48,211 nucleotides of DNA from Pleurocapsa sp. MO_226.B13 (GTDB lineage Bacteria > Cyanobacteriota > Cyanobacteriia > Cyanobacteriales > Xenococcaceae): positions 1-48,211 of the forward strand of contig JASJEI010000026.1 of NCBI GenBank assembly GCA_030064795.1, given 5' to 3'. Position 1 is the stretch's first letter, and each line of letters opens with the position of its first letter. Below, in pieces: positions 26,506-34,818 of this stretch. Made by a program: the position numbers and the translations under genes. The notes beneath the pieces were generated by a model. The model was not told where the DNA came from, did not search any database, and saw only the letters and a list, made by a program, of their open reading frames with translations.

Positions 26506-26558
26506 GGCACTCGCTCTGACTTAACGTCTCAATTTATAGATAGAGATTAAATAGCCAA

Positions 26559-27549
26559 ACGTCGTGTGCAACTTTAGTTTAGTCAGAAATAAGCTGCTCA
26601 AAACGAAGTGGATAGAAGGAGTGACGATTGATCCAGAAAGCAAAAGTATGTGCCAAAATTTTACGATTAAGACGATTAGTCAAATGCCATAAATCTCTGG
26701 CTTTGACCAATTGCAGATGAAAACGCTCACTTAATTGTCCAATAACAGTTTCGACCAGGCGACGAGTTTTGACTAACAACTTAACCCAATCGCGATCGCG
26801 ATTGTCTTTCATATTCGAGCGTTTTGCTGTTTGAAGGTTAATTCCCCAATTTGAGAGATCTTGTTGGAGATCGGCACCTAGATAACCTTTATCGCCGAGC
26901 AGAAGTCCTGTAATTCCCGAAGCAGCTTCCCACAGAGCATCTCTCTCAGAGCCGAAGCGCAGGGGTTAAAGCAAATCCTGTAATTACTCCTTCCAAATTC
27001 ATGACCAAATGACCTTTGAAGCCATAGTATTTTTCGTCTTTGGCAGCACAGTAACCAAAGCTTGCCAACCCAGAAAACAAGCGACAATCTTTTGCTCGCT
27101 GATAATGACACAGAGGGATAGGAATACCATCAATCAAATGAATTGGGTCTGACAAACCTCCGAGCTTCATTGCTAGTACCTGTTGTAGTTTTTGTTTGTA
27201 ACACCATAGATTTGCTGCTTGCCTAACAAAGGTTGAACGGCTTTTCATTTGCGGAAATAAATTTAACCAATGACCTCGAAAATAACTCCAAATACCTTTG
27301 TCGGTGTCAATTCCCTGAAATTCTCCTACAATTTCCATCGTGATTATTTCGCTGTCGCTGAGACGGGCGCGCAAAGCCCCTACGCCTAATTCTTTGACCT
27401 TGAGTAATTTCTTGCCACAAATCATCGACATTGCAGAAAACAGTAATGATAAAATCTTCAGTACTAAACATTTTTCCATTTGAGATAGAGCTTTTATCTT
27501 CTCAGATGGAATTTTTCTTTTCAATGTACAAGTAAGTTGCACACGGCGT
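26559..27549 (-). mobile_element. IS982-family insertion sequence
   Basis: The element is about 991 bp. Its terminal inverted repeats are nearly perfect: left end ACGTCGTGTGCAACTT (26559-26574), right end reading inward ACGCCGTGTGCAACTT (27534-27549), one mismatch in 16. The 7-bp duplication TAGCCAA flanks it (26552-26558 and 27550-27556). Size, ACxx ends and duplication length all fit IS982. The intact ends and duplication suggest a fairly recent insertion. Confidence 0.9.
26579..27471 (-). pseudogene. IS982-family transposase with two frameshifts
   Basis: The expected 296-residue DDE transposase is spread over three frames. The true start is the ATG at 27471 (MFSTEDFIITVFCNVDDLWQ). One extra base near 27364-27374 then shifts the frame into LSDSEIITMEIVGEFQG. 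A second +1 shift near 26955-26962 ends that frame at a TGA. The sequence continues as ERDALWEAASGITGLLLGD with the second catalytic Asp in LLGDKGYLG, and later VETVIGQLSERF with the Glu. The first Asp is in LIDGIPIPLC. With both shifts it should be inactive, unless they are sequencing errors. Confidence 0.85.
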
Positions 27550-27641
27550 TAGCCAAATCAAAAAGATTATTTCTCTGCATATCATTAAAAGTCCTTACCT
27601 AATTGAAAGAAGAACAGTAAACGAATCGAGAGGAAGTAAAA

Positions 27642-27749
27642 ATGATAAGTACAAAACATTCTGATTGGTCTTTTTTACCTTCTATGTTTGGCGGTACAGC
27701 AGGAATAATTATCGGCTTAGTAATTGGCTCTGCTTTAGGTTGGGTTTAA
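27642..27749 (+). CDS. 35-residue single-helix membrane protein
   Basis: A short frame of 35 residues begins with a polar head (MISTKHSDWSFLPSMF) and then a glycine-rich hydrophobic helix (GGTAGIIIGLVIGSALGWV). A good Shine-Dalgarno (AGAGGAAG) sits a few bases before the ATG. Size and shape fit the many small membrane proteins of cyanobacteria, but it matches no photosystem, cytochrome or NDH small subunit that I know. It lies just past the IS982 element. Confidence 0.5.
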   Translation: MISTKHSDWSFLPSMFGGTAGIIIGLVIGSALGWV

Positions 27750-28173
27750 ATTCAGTAATTATTTGCTGACTTGCTTGACTTAGGTAATGTTGTGTCAACT
27801 TTATTTTGATGGGTAATTTTTTACAGTTAAATTTTTTCCTTTAACCTTTTCCCCTTCCCCTTTACCCGTCAATTTTTAATTGACAAAACAGTAAATGTAT
27901 TTCATTTATCTTGCTTTTTGGTATGAGTTAATAACCGAGAATACAAGCAAAAATTCTTTGAGCTTCTTTTTGCCATGAAGAGTTGCTAGCAAAATAGGGT
28001 AGTCATTTGTTTGATTTTGTAAACAAAAATAATACACCAGGAGTAAACTGAAAAATGGCGATCGCTTCTATCTTTATTTAGATTGCCATTTAGACTTAAT
28101 TCCTCTGTGACGATTTCTTATAGTAAATCAAAGAATTTCAAAGCCAGTTAGCAGAACTAACACTTTAACTCAA
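27750..28173. other. Gene-free stretch upstream of tRNA-Gln
   Basis: No gene is seen in these 424 bp. Hairpins are GTCAATT/AATTGAC (27868-27884), TTTGTTT/AAACAAA (near 28010-28027) and AAATGGC/GCCATTT (28053-28091). The last encloses a nine-codon frame with an AGGAG upstream that is too short to call. A pyrimidine tract lies at 27835-27865. Confidence 0.4.
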
Positions 28174-28245
28174 CTGGGGTGCTAGGATTCGAACCTAGGA
28201 ATGGCGATACCAAAAACCGCTGCCTTACCGCTTGGCGACACCCCA
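28174..28245 (-). tRNA. tRNA-Gln (anticodon UUG)
   Basis: This is a 72-base tRNA on the minus strand. The acceptor stem TGGGGTG/CACCCCA, D-loop CAAGCGGTAAGGC, anticodon loop with TTG in GGTTTTTGGTATC, and T-arm GGTTCGAATCC are all in place. G73 is the discriminator base, as in bacterial tRNA-Gln. CCA is not encoded. Confidence 0.95.
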
Positions 28246-28327
28246 ACGTTTTGCAACATAGATATAATAGCAACTATCTACCCAAGGTTGTCAAGTAATT
28301 TAGCCAAAAAGTTTTACGGAGATAATT

Positions 28328-29239
28328 TCAAGTAATATCTTGCTGAATTTCTTCGATCGCCCGACGCAATTCCAGAGCATGGATTAACCCCACATATCCA
28401 GCATAAAGACACTGTTGCCCTTTTTTGCTCACAAAAACGTGGTTAATCCCAAAAGGACTATTCCAAGTCTGAATAGTAGTACCATCGGTAAAATTAGCCA
28501 CGATTTGCGATCGCTCAAAGTTACTATAGTCACTGTCGCTCATTCCTGGTACGGAACGCAGACGCTGAATCAACTGACTGGCAAAGTCGGTTTGTGGTGG
28601 CGATCCTAATTGAGGGTTTGCCCAGAAATTTTGGATTAGAGGAATTATCTGGGGATGACACTTCATCGCTGCGTGGGGGATACTAGATATTAGTAGCCAG
28701 TTGGCATAAGTAAACTTAGTGTTTTCCACAGTCACTAAACCATCACTGCCCATTTTAAGATCGCTAGCAACAGAGAGAGTAGGAATCTGTTGGGCAATTT
28801 TTTCAGCGATGGGACGGCGATTTTTGCCCAAACATTTAGCCGTGCCAAGACCAATACCCAAAGGATCGATGATGCGGGCAACGTTTGAGCCACCTACAGG
28901 AGATCCCAACAAAATCAGTGAATGTACTTTGTGCCACCATTGAGGATTGCGATCTAATACTTCCAGCCAGATCAATCCTCCCATAGAATGTCCAACAATC
29001 TTTAAGGGGGTGTCAGGATACCTTGTAATTAATCCCGCAGCAATTTGTTCGATTTGCCGTACTAAAAGTTCTATACGGATAAAGGTTTTGACCAATCCCA
29101 AACTAGGCGCAGTTACTATGGTTGAAGAGTTAGCTACTGCTGTTGCTAATCGACCAATATCATTACCCGTATCCGCCCAACCATGTTGAGCAAATAGCAG
29201 AAAATCAGGATCTTTGATTGTCGTTGTTTGATTGGGCAT
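28328..29239 (-). CDS. Alpha/beta hydrolase, lipase-like
   Basis: The 303-residue alpha/beta hydrolase has the nucleophile elbow GHSMGG near residue 102 and an early AQHGWADTG oxyanion-type HG motif near 17. The LGSPVGGSN segment and a C-terminal HVFV (near 262) could supply the His. It resembles triacylglycerol-lipase or PGAP1-type hydrolases acting on esters, but the substrate is unknown. There is no signal peptide. It follows tRNA-Gln on the same strand with 83 bp between. Confidence 0.8.
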   Translation of the reverse strand: MPNQTTTIKDPDFLLFAQHGWADTGNDIGRLATAVANSSTIVTAPSLGLVKTFIRIELLVRQIEQIAAGLITRYPDTPLKIVGHSMGGLIWLEVLDRNPQWWHKVHSLILLGSPVGGSNVARIIDPLGIGLGTAKCLGKNRRPIAEKIAQQIPTLSVASDLKMGSDGLVTVENTKFTYANWLLISSIPHAAMKCHPQIIPLIQNFWANPQLGSPPQTDFASQLIQRLRSVPGMSDSDYSNFERSQIVANFTDGTTIQTWNSPFGINHVFVSKKGQQCLYAGYVGLIHALELRRAIEEIQQDIT

Positions 29240-29435
29240 CGGTTATTTAATCTACATCGTTAACTTAAAATTGGGCATAGACCTCTTGTTTTTTACTAGA
29301 AAATTAATTTATAGTAATCTTTTTCCATCATAACTCACCGAAAAAAATTCTAGAATTTATGTCTCATTACTGATAGTGTTTAAGACAAAATAGCCATAAG
29401 ATAAACAAAGTAATATTTTTATATTTTAAATCTTA

Positions 29436-29894
29436 ATGCTTACCTATAAAGAAAAAGAAAAATCTCTTGAGATCGAAAAAAATTCTGCTGAAGAACTCAA
29501 AAAACAAGAGAGAATGCGAGATGTTACGCTAATATTGCAGCAAATGGTAGAAAGAGAAGAAGTAGCACTAAAACTGATTATTGATTGTTTGATTGATGTT
29601 GGTTCTATTAACTATGCAAATCAAAAGGTCGATAATCCCTCGCTCAATAAAATCATGAAGGTGCTAGTAGGGTACGTTAAGCCTGTGGCACGAATGATTG
29701 CTCTGCGCTGGCTGAAAAAAAATCTTCCCGATTTGCTCACAGCTTGGTTAGAAAGTAAAGTCTCCTTTGAACCAATACCTATAGACGAAAACGAAGCTGT
29801 AACTGGTGAAGTTGAGACTGTTCCCAATCCAAAAGACGAAGTAGTAACAAGTACCATTGAAGCTGCTCCTTTTAAAGAATCTTTTGGCAATTAG
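29436..29894 (+). CDS. Hypothetical protein with N-terminal coiled coil
   Basis: The 152-residue protein has a strongly charged helical start (KEKEKSLEIEKNSAEELKKQERMRD). A middle part with hydrophobic helices follows (VALKLIIDCLIDVGSINYANQ, KPVARMIALRWLKKNLPDLLTAWLE), then an acidic, low-complexity tail. No family is recognised. A similar layout is common in cyanobacterial hypotheticals that bind membranes or partners, but this is a guess. It lies between two minus-strand genes. Confidence 0.6.
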   Translation: MLTYKEKEKSLEIEKNSAEELKKQERMRDVTLILQQMVEREEVALKLIIDCLIDVGSINYANQKVDNPSLNKIMKVLVGYVKPVARMIALRWLKKNLPDLLTAWLESKVSFEPIPIDENEAVTGEVETVPNPKDEVVTSTIEAAPFKESFGN

Positions 29895-29912
29895 CTTTCG
29901 TTAACTTTTATT

Positions 29913-30242
29913 TTATTTATTTGATAGTCGCTCGTTGGGTTGCCAACGATACTTATTGAGATCGATCTTGCCATTATTGTCAAATACAATTCCTTCTTCT
30001 TCTAACAGAACTTTTTGGAAATAGTCACCACCTTGACGTTGAAATGAATATGAAATTTCTCCCTTAGCATTGATTACTCTATGCCAAGGAATATCCTGAT
30101 TGATATCTACTCGAAAAAGAGCATACCCAACCAAACGAGCCTTACCATAAAGTCCCGCTAGATCGGCAATTTGTCCGTAGGTTGCTACTTTGCCTGGGGG
30201 TATTTGTTTGACTATGGCATATATGCGGTCGTATTGAGACAT
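29913..30242 (-). CDS. Alkyltransferase-like protein (ATL, MGMT family)
   Basis: The 109-residue protein has the DNA-binding half of O6-alkylguanine-DNA methyltransferase: IPPGKVATYGQIADLAG (helix-turn-helix), ARLVGYAL and the active-site segment. The cysteine of PCHRV is replaced by tryptophan (IPWHRVINAKG), so it cannot accept alkyl groups. Such ATL proteins bind O6-alkylguanine and pass the lesion to nucleotide excision repair. It lies 111 bp downstream of rsmA on the same strand, with a palindromic repeat between them. Confidence 0.93.
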   Translation of the reverse strand: MSQYDRIYAIVKQIPPGKVATYGQIADLAGLYGKARLVGYALFRVDINQDIPWHRVINAKGEISYSFQRQGGDYFQKVLLEEEGIVFDNNGKIDLNKYRWQPNERLSNK

Positions 30243-30250
30243 TAATTAAT

Positions 30251-30357
30251 TAGTTAGTAGTTAGTAGTAGGGGCGAACGACGACGCGGTTGCGCAAGCAA
30301 GTCGTTAGACTCAGCTAATCCTTTAGGGCGTTCGCCCTTACAGTAGTTAGTAGTTAT
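30251..30357. repeat. Palindromic element inside a TAGTTAG heptamer array
   Basis: TAGTTAG units (30251-30264) run into a 73-bp element with imperfect terminal inverted repeats TAGGGGCGAACG (30268-30279) and CGTTCGCCCTTA (30329-30340), 11 of 12 matching. Heptamers resume on the far side (CAGTAGTTAGTAGTTA). This reads as an element sitting within a pre-existing heptamer array. It includes ATCCTTTAG, also found in the 47-bp repeat. Confidence 0.7.
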
Positions 30358-31223
30358 GAATGTTCTAGGTTAGATTTTTCGCTCTCAAAGTTATTGCTTA
30401 ATAAAATCCAGTTTTCTAAAGTCAAATCTTCGGCACGACATTGAGGATTAAAGTTGAGTTTTTTTAATAATCGATCGCAATCTCGAGTATTAATTATACT
30501 TTTTAAATTGTTGCGTAGCATTTTACGGCGATTGGCAAAACCCAGCTTAATTAATGTTTGTAATAGGTGAGGATTATTAGCAGGATTTTCCAATGGTCTG
30601 GGGTGCAGTCTAATTACTACTGAATCTACTTTTGGTGGTGGATAAAACGCTTTCGCTGGCACATCACAAATTAATTCGCAGCTAGCTAAATATTGAACTC
30701 GAATTGATAGCGCACCAAAAGCTTTAGTACCTGGTACGGCGACTAAACGTTCTCCTACTTCCTTTTGTACTAATAACACGATTGATTCATATTGTTGAGA
30801 TGCAGGATTAGCAATCTTTCCCAGTAACTTTTCAATAATTGGCCCTGTAATATTGTAGGGAATGTTAGCGACTACCTTGTGGGGATTTTGAAATTTAGGA
30901 AAATCTTGTAATAAAGAATCTAAATTTGACTTTAAAAAATCATCTTGAATCAACAAAAAGTTATCGCAATCGCCAAATTTACGAACTAATTTTCTACAGA
31001 GGTCGCGATCGATTTCTACTGCAACTAAAGCAGAAACTTCTGTTAGTAATCTAGCAGTCAAAACTCCCGTTCCTGGTCCAATTTCCACAAGGCGATCGCC
31101 TCGATCTAATTCCGCAGCAATGATGATTTGTTCTAAAACATTTTCATCTTTCAGCCAATGTTGACCAAACTGTTTGCGAGGGCGAAAACCATAATTCTTT
31201 TTGTTTTTTCTCCTAATTGTCAT
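30354..31223 (-). CDS. rsmA: 16S rRNA (A1518/A1519) dimethyltransferase RsmA
   Basis: The 289-residue KsgA/RsmA dimethylates two adenines in helix 45 of 16S rRNA during 30S maturation. Motifs are FRPRKQFGQHWLKD, SAM motif I VEIGPGTGVLTARLL near 45, VEIDRD, DDFL, and motif IV NIPYNITGPI near 120. The C-terminal helical domain (FANRRKMLRNNLKS, AEDLTLENWI) is present. The start is a normal ATG. It follows the DALR-domain gene on the same strand with 111 bp between. Confidence 0.95.
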   Translation of the reverse strand: MTIRRKNKKNYGFRPRKQFGQHWLKDENVLEQIIIAAELDRGDRLVEIGPGTGVLTARLLTEVSALVAVEIDRDLCRKLVRKFGDCDNFLLIQDDFLKSNLDSLLQDFPKFQNPHKVVANIPYNITGPIIEKLLGKIANPASQQYESIVLLVQKEVGERLVAVPGTKAFGALSIRVQYLASCELICDVPAKAFYPPPKVDSVVIRLHPRPLENPANNPHLLQTLIKLGFANRRKMLRNNLKSIINTRDCDRLLKKLNFNPQCRAEDLTLENWILLSNNFESEKSNLEHS

Positions 31224-31270
31224 AAAGTTATTCTAATATTTAATACCGTAAGTAATATTAAAGTATTTTT

Positions 31271-31305
31271 ACTTCTTACTTCTTACTCTCTACTTCTTAC
31301 TTGTC
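31271..31305 (+). repeat. Heptamer repeat ACTTCTT, five units
   Basis: ACTTCTT, ACTTCTT, ACTCTCT, ACTTCTT and ACTTGTC follow in register. This is the same 7-base period as other intergenic repeats in this window. It lies between the DALR gene and rsmA. Confidence 0.8.
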
Positions 31306-31334
31306 GTCTCTCCACAGTACCAGCAGACAAACAT

Positions 31335-32330
31335 TTACAAACTCGTCGGTGCTGCGACATTTAACTTCTCAACTAAGATTCGTTGTAGCCAATATTGAGC
31401 AAAAGCAATTAATCCCAGACGAGCGATCGCTTTTTGAGGAGATTCGTGGTTTACTTTTCCTAGAAAGGGACATTCCGCCAGAAAAATGGCCACCTTCTGG
31501 CTAAAGTTAAGGGCTAGCTTGACCCAATTAGCGGATTTACTGTCAAATGAATCTATTATCATCAGTAACTGACGTAATAGGTCAAATTCCGCTCTCTCCT
31601 GAAGCCATAAATTATTTCGATCGTCTAACCAAGATATAAATATAGGTTGTGACAACTGCCAAGCTAAATTGTTAAAGCGATCGTCCTTCAAGACAATCAA
31701 TTTTTCCCTGTCTGCTAGACGTAATAGCGCGCAACAACGACTATAAATATACTGTATAGAAAATAAATTGTCTGAATTGTTACTTTGCCGAGCAACGTGA
31801 GATAAAGGATAATGAACAATATTTGTTGTTTGGATAAAAATTAGTAATTTGTGCAACCACTCAGCCAGAGACTGAGAACTCAAATAAAAATTAATCCAGC
31901 CAGATTCAACTATTTCAATAGCAAAGTCTAATCCAGATTCAATAGTAGTATTATCTCGTTCAAACAAATACCAATCTACCAAATTTTTGGCAATTATTTG
32001 CGGTGCAATTGTCAAGTTGGGAGTTAATGCTAAAGCAACAGAACAGCCGTAGACGATTGGCGTTAGTCGTAATGTTAATAAAAATTTACTAGTTTTGAGA
32101 AGGGACGATAGAGGTTCAATGGAAGACTCTAAAAGAATGATTTTTCGCTCCAAACTAGTAGCTGCTAACTGAGGATTAAAGTCAAGATTTGCCTTTTGTT
32201 GATATTGCTCGATCGCCCAGAGGAGTTTCTGTTTTAATAAATCCTGGATAGAAATAGTCGAATTGTCCTGAGTAAATCGTATTTTAAAAAACTTATGTGA
32301 AAAAGTTTTTTTTGATACATTGCTCTCCAT
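31335..32330 (-). CDS. DALR anticodon-binding domain-like protein
   Basis: The 331-residue protein has a C-terminal DALR-like helical domain: FSIQYIYSRCCALLRLADRE near 190-212 corresponds to the VQYAHARICSILRKA block of arginyl-tRNA synthetase. It then continues to SQKVAIFLAECPFLG and ARLGLIAFAQYWLQRILVEKLNV, as at the end of ArgS. No catalytic HIGH or KMSKS motif is present, so aminoacylation is excluded. Cyanobacteria have such stand-alone ArgS-like proteins, often annotated with this domain only. The N-terminal half (about 1-150) is unrecognised. It is divergent from the Crp/Fnr gene with 42 bp between the start codons. Confidence 0.7.
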   Translation of the reverse strand: MESNVSKKTFSHKFFKIRFTQDNSTISIQDLLKQKLLWAIEQYQQKANLDFNPQLAATSLERKIILLESSIEPLSSLLKTSKFLLTLRLTPIVYGCSVALALTPNLTIAPQIIAKNLVDWYLFERDNTTIESGLDFAIEIVESGWINFYLSSQSLAEWLHKLLIFIQTTNIVHYPLSHVARQSNNSDNLFSIQYIYSRCCALLRLADREKLIVLKDDRFNNLAWQLSQPIFISWLDDRNNLWLQERAEFDLLRQLLMIIDSFDSKSANWVKLALNFSQKVAIFLAECPFLGKVNHESPQKAIARLGLIAFAQYWLQRILVEKLNVAAPTSL

Positions 32331-32372
32331 GTAGAATCAAATATGCGTTAATAATTTATTTCGCCTTCTACT

Positions 32373-33083
32373 ATGCAATTTTCCGATCGATCTTCTGAGG
32401 AATCTCGTTCTATTTTGACTTGGAAAAGTATCATTGACTGGGCGCAAACCCACTATCGCGATCGCCTTTTTCGCAAAGATGAACAAATTCCTGCTCGTCC
32501 ACAATTAATTTACTTGGTCAATCAAGGCGCAGTTCGTTTGGTTAGCAAAACTCAAAACCAATACGAGCATAATTCATTAATACATTTGGATGAATCCGAT
32601 CCAGAACAACCAGAAGAAGCATTTTTAGGCTTTGTTGGTGCTGGCAAACCTTTTGAAATTGTATCTCAGTCTGTTTTCAGCATTCACGCCTATGCTCATG
32701 TCGATCGTACTCAAGTAGCTTGGCTTTATTGGCAAGACTTGGAAAATTGGCCCGATTTTAAACAAGATGTATATGACGCTTTTCGCTATCAACACCAAAG
32801 AAAACTCCTCTGGCTGAGTGCTTTAGGTCAAAGAAGAACGATCGACCGTCTGACTAGTTTTTTGACCCTACTGATCGATGAATATGGTCAAAATGACCAA
32901 CAAGAATGTTGTTTGCCTTACAGCCTAACTCATGCCCAAATTGGCAGCGCGATCGGCTCTACAAGAGTTACAGTTACCAGACTCATGGGCAAACTACGTC
33001 GTCAGGGAATAATCTCAGTCAAGGACGACAACTCAATCTGTATCAATAGTCTTGGTGTTGCCCAGAGCGATTCAAAGCAGTAG
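32373..33083 (+). CDS. Crp/Fnr-family transcriptional regulator
   Basis: The 236-residue regulator has an N-terminal cNMP-like beta roll (RLFRKDEQIP, LIYLVNQGAVRL, FLGFVGAGKPFEI), a dimer helix (YQHQRKLLWLSALGQRRTIDRLTSFLTLL) and a C-terminal helix-turn-helix (LTHAQIGSAIGSTRVTVTRLMGKLRRQGII) near 190-220. The cAMP-binding residues are not evident, so the ligand is unknown. It is not NtcA, whose sequence is clearly different. It is divergent from the DALR gene with a shared 42-bp intergenic space. Confidence 0.85.
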   Translation: MQFSDRSSEESRSILTWKSIIDWAQTHYRDRLFRKDEQIPARPQLIYLVNQGAVRLVSKTQNQYEHNSLIHLDESDPEQPEEAFLGFVGAGKPFEIVSQSVFSIHAYAHVDRTQVAWLYWQDLENWPDFKQDVYDAFRYQHQRKLLWLSALGQRRTIDRLTSFLTLLIDEYGQNDQQECCLPYSLTHAQIGSAIGSTRVTVTRLMGKLRRQGIISVKDDNSICINSLGVAQSDSKQ

Positions 33084-33270
33084 TTTTTAATAAAACTTAA
33101 TTTTGATTAAGAAAACTAATCTAAAAGTATGATTATCTTCAACAATTTTCCAAATGACTGGCAAAATAAATTAGTCGAGATGTAAAAAATATCTTAAGAT
33201 TGACAAGTAAGAAGTTTAACTTTCTTAAAAACTTACTATTTGACAAGAAGATAAATTAGGGAGAATATAT

Positions 33271-34350
33271 ATGGCGCTCGTCCCAATGCGTTTGCTTTTA
33301 GAACACGCTGCTGAAAACGATTATGGTATTCCTGCCTACAATGTCAACAACATGGAGCAAATTCTCTCCATTATGCAAGCTGCCGACGAAGCTGACAGCC
33401 CAGTTATTTTACAGGCTTCTCGTGGCGCGCGTAAGTATGCAGGAGAAAATTTCCTACGCCACCTAGTCTTGGCAGCAGCAGAAAGCTATCCTCATATTCC
33501 CATTGCCATGCACCAGGATCATGGAAATAGCCCCGCGACTTGCTATTCTGCGATTCGCAATGGTTTTACTAGCGTCATGATGGACGGTTCTTTAGAGGAA
33601 GATGCAAAAACTCCTGCTAGCTTTGAATATAACGTTAACGTAACCGCAGAAGTAGTTAAAGTAGCTCACTCCGTCGGTGCTAGTGTTGAAGGAGAACTAG
33701 GTTGCTTGGGTTCATTGGAAACTGGTAAAGGTGAAGCAGAAGATGGTCACGGCTTTGAAGGTGCTTTGAGCAAAGATCAACTATTGACCGATCCTGACGA
33801 AGCAGTAGAATTCGTAGAGCGTACTCAAGTAGACGCTTTAGCTGTAGCGATTGGTACCAGCCACGGTGCTTATAAATTCACTCGCAAACCTACTGGTGAA
33901 ATTTTGGCGATCAGCCGGATCGAAGAAATTCACCGCCGTCTACCCAACGTTCACTTGGTAATGCACGGTTCTTCTTCCGTACCCCAAGAGTGGATTGACA
34001 TCATCAATGCTCATGGTGGTAAAATCCCCGAAACTTATGGTGTACCCGTAGAGGAAATTCAAAAAGGTATCAAGAGTGGCGTTCGTAAAGTCAACATCGA
34101 TACCGATAACCGCTTGGCAATTACTGCTGCAATTCGCGAAGCTGCTGACAAAGATCCTTCTAACTTCGACCCCCGTCACTTCCTCAAGCCTTCCATCGCC
34201 TACATGAAAAAAGTATGTCTCAGACGCTATGAAGCTTTTGGTACTGCTGGTAACGCTAGCAAAATCAAGCAAGTTTCTTTGGATGAATATGCTGCTAAAT
34301 ACGCTAAAGGCGAATTATCTACTAGCAGTAAAACAACTGTTTCTGTGTAG
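33271..34350 (+). CDS. fbaA: Class II fructose-bisphosphate aldolase
   Basis: The 359-residue zinc aldolase acts on fructose-1,6- and sedoheptulose-1,7-bisphosphate in the Calvin cycle and gluconeogenesis. Metal and substrate motifs are MHQDHG (about 79-84), [13 protein letters not shown] (about 137), [11 protein letters not shown] (about 194) and [10 protein letters not shown] (about 230), then NIDTDNRLA. The length matches the cyanobacterial CbbA type. GGGAGA precedes the ATG by several bases. A good terminator follows. Two TTGACAAG copies lie upstream at 33200 and 33240 and could serve as -35-like elements. Confidence 0.96.
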   Translation: MALVPMRLLLEHAAENDYGIPAYNVNNMEQILSIMQAADEADSPVILQASRGARKYAGENFLRHLVLAAAESYPHIPIAMHQDHGNSPATCYSAIRNGFTSVMMDGSLEEDAKTPASFEYNVNVTAEVVKVAHSVGASVEGELGCLGSLETGKGEAEDGHGFEGALSKDQLLTDPDEAVEFVERTQVDALAVAIGTSHGAYKFTRKPTGEILAISRIEEIHRRLPNVHLVMHGSSSVPQEWIDIINAHGGKIPETYGVPVEEIQKGIKSGVRKVNIDTDNRLAITAAIREAADKDPSNFDPRHFLKPSIAYMKKVCLRRYEAFGTAGNASKIKQVSLDEYAAKYAKGELSTSSKTTVSV

Positions 34351-34392
34351 ATTACCCGCTTGCACAGCCATAAATTAAATCAATCAAGATCG

Positions 34393-34424
34393 ATGAGTGG
34401 TTCTAGCAACCGCTCATTTTTTTT
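34393..34424 (+). terminator. Intrinsic terminator of fbaA
   Basis: ATGAGTGGTT (34393-34402) pairs with AACCGCTCAT (34408-34417, one G-U), loop CTAGC, followed by eight T residues. It stands 43 bp after the aldolase stop codon. Confidence 0.9.
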
Positions 34425-34484
34425 GGTTCTTCTTTAATTTCTCCCCTTGCCAAATTTGAAAAACTGATTATTATGTATAAAGTA

Positions 34485-34670
34485 CCACTACCGCGTTGGT
34501 GACTACCTTCCAAGTTTATTGATCTATGCTTGATTTATGAGGGAATAGCCATAGTTTTTGTGGAAGTATACCGAGCATGTACTCGGAAATGGAAGCAAAA
34601 GCAGCCAATTCCCACCCTGGTTTTCCAGGTCATAAACTTAGGTAAAACGGCGTGGCGGTGGGCTATTTTT
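34485..34670 (+). ncRNA. 6S RNA-like rod-shaped small RNA
   Basis: This 186-base stretch folds by eye into one long rod. Ends CCACTACCGCG (34485-34495) and CGTGGCGGTGG (34651-34661) pair with one mismatch. AAGTTTAT/ATAAACTT (34512, 34632) follows, then an open central bubble whose 3' side can form its own hairpin CCTGG-TTTT-CCAGG (34616-34629). GGGAAT/ATTCCC (34541, 34608), GTTTTTG/CAAAAGC (34554, 34596) and the apical CCGAG/CTCGG (34571, 34582) complete it. A TATAAA -10 box (34476-34481) and terminal TTTTT frame it. Length, closing stem, bubble and 3'-side hairpin fit bacterial 6S RNA, which binds sigma-70-type RNA polymerase. The family assignment rests on shape, not on a sequence match. 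Confidence 0.7.
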
Positions 34671-34818
34671 GTCAAGATTACATCCGCTGGAAAATAGCCA
34701 GATCGAGTCTTTCGGCACCCTCGCTACAAATTGTGTTAAGTTTCTGTCAAAAATGTAACAAGAAAGACATTCTATTAAGAGTTATGATGTGCTATATCAG
34801 TTGCAACATAGCTATTCG

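Noticed and set aside
26878..27111. 77-residue minus-strand frame inside the IS982 element
   Set aside because: Wrong frame of the transposase; the family motifs are in the other two frames.
28052..28078. Nine-codon frame after AGGAG (MAIASIFI)
   Set aside because: Too short to support as a gene; built from a HIP1 site and lies in a hairpin.
31301..31504. Plus-strand frame overlapping the end of the DALR gene
   Set aside because: Antisense shadow of the conserved C-terminal part of the DALR protein; starts in repeat DNA.
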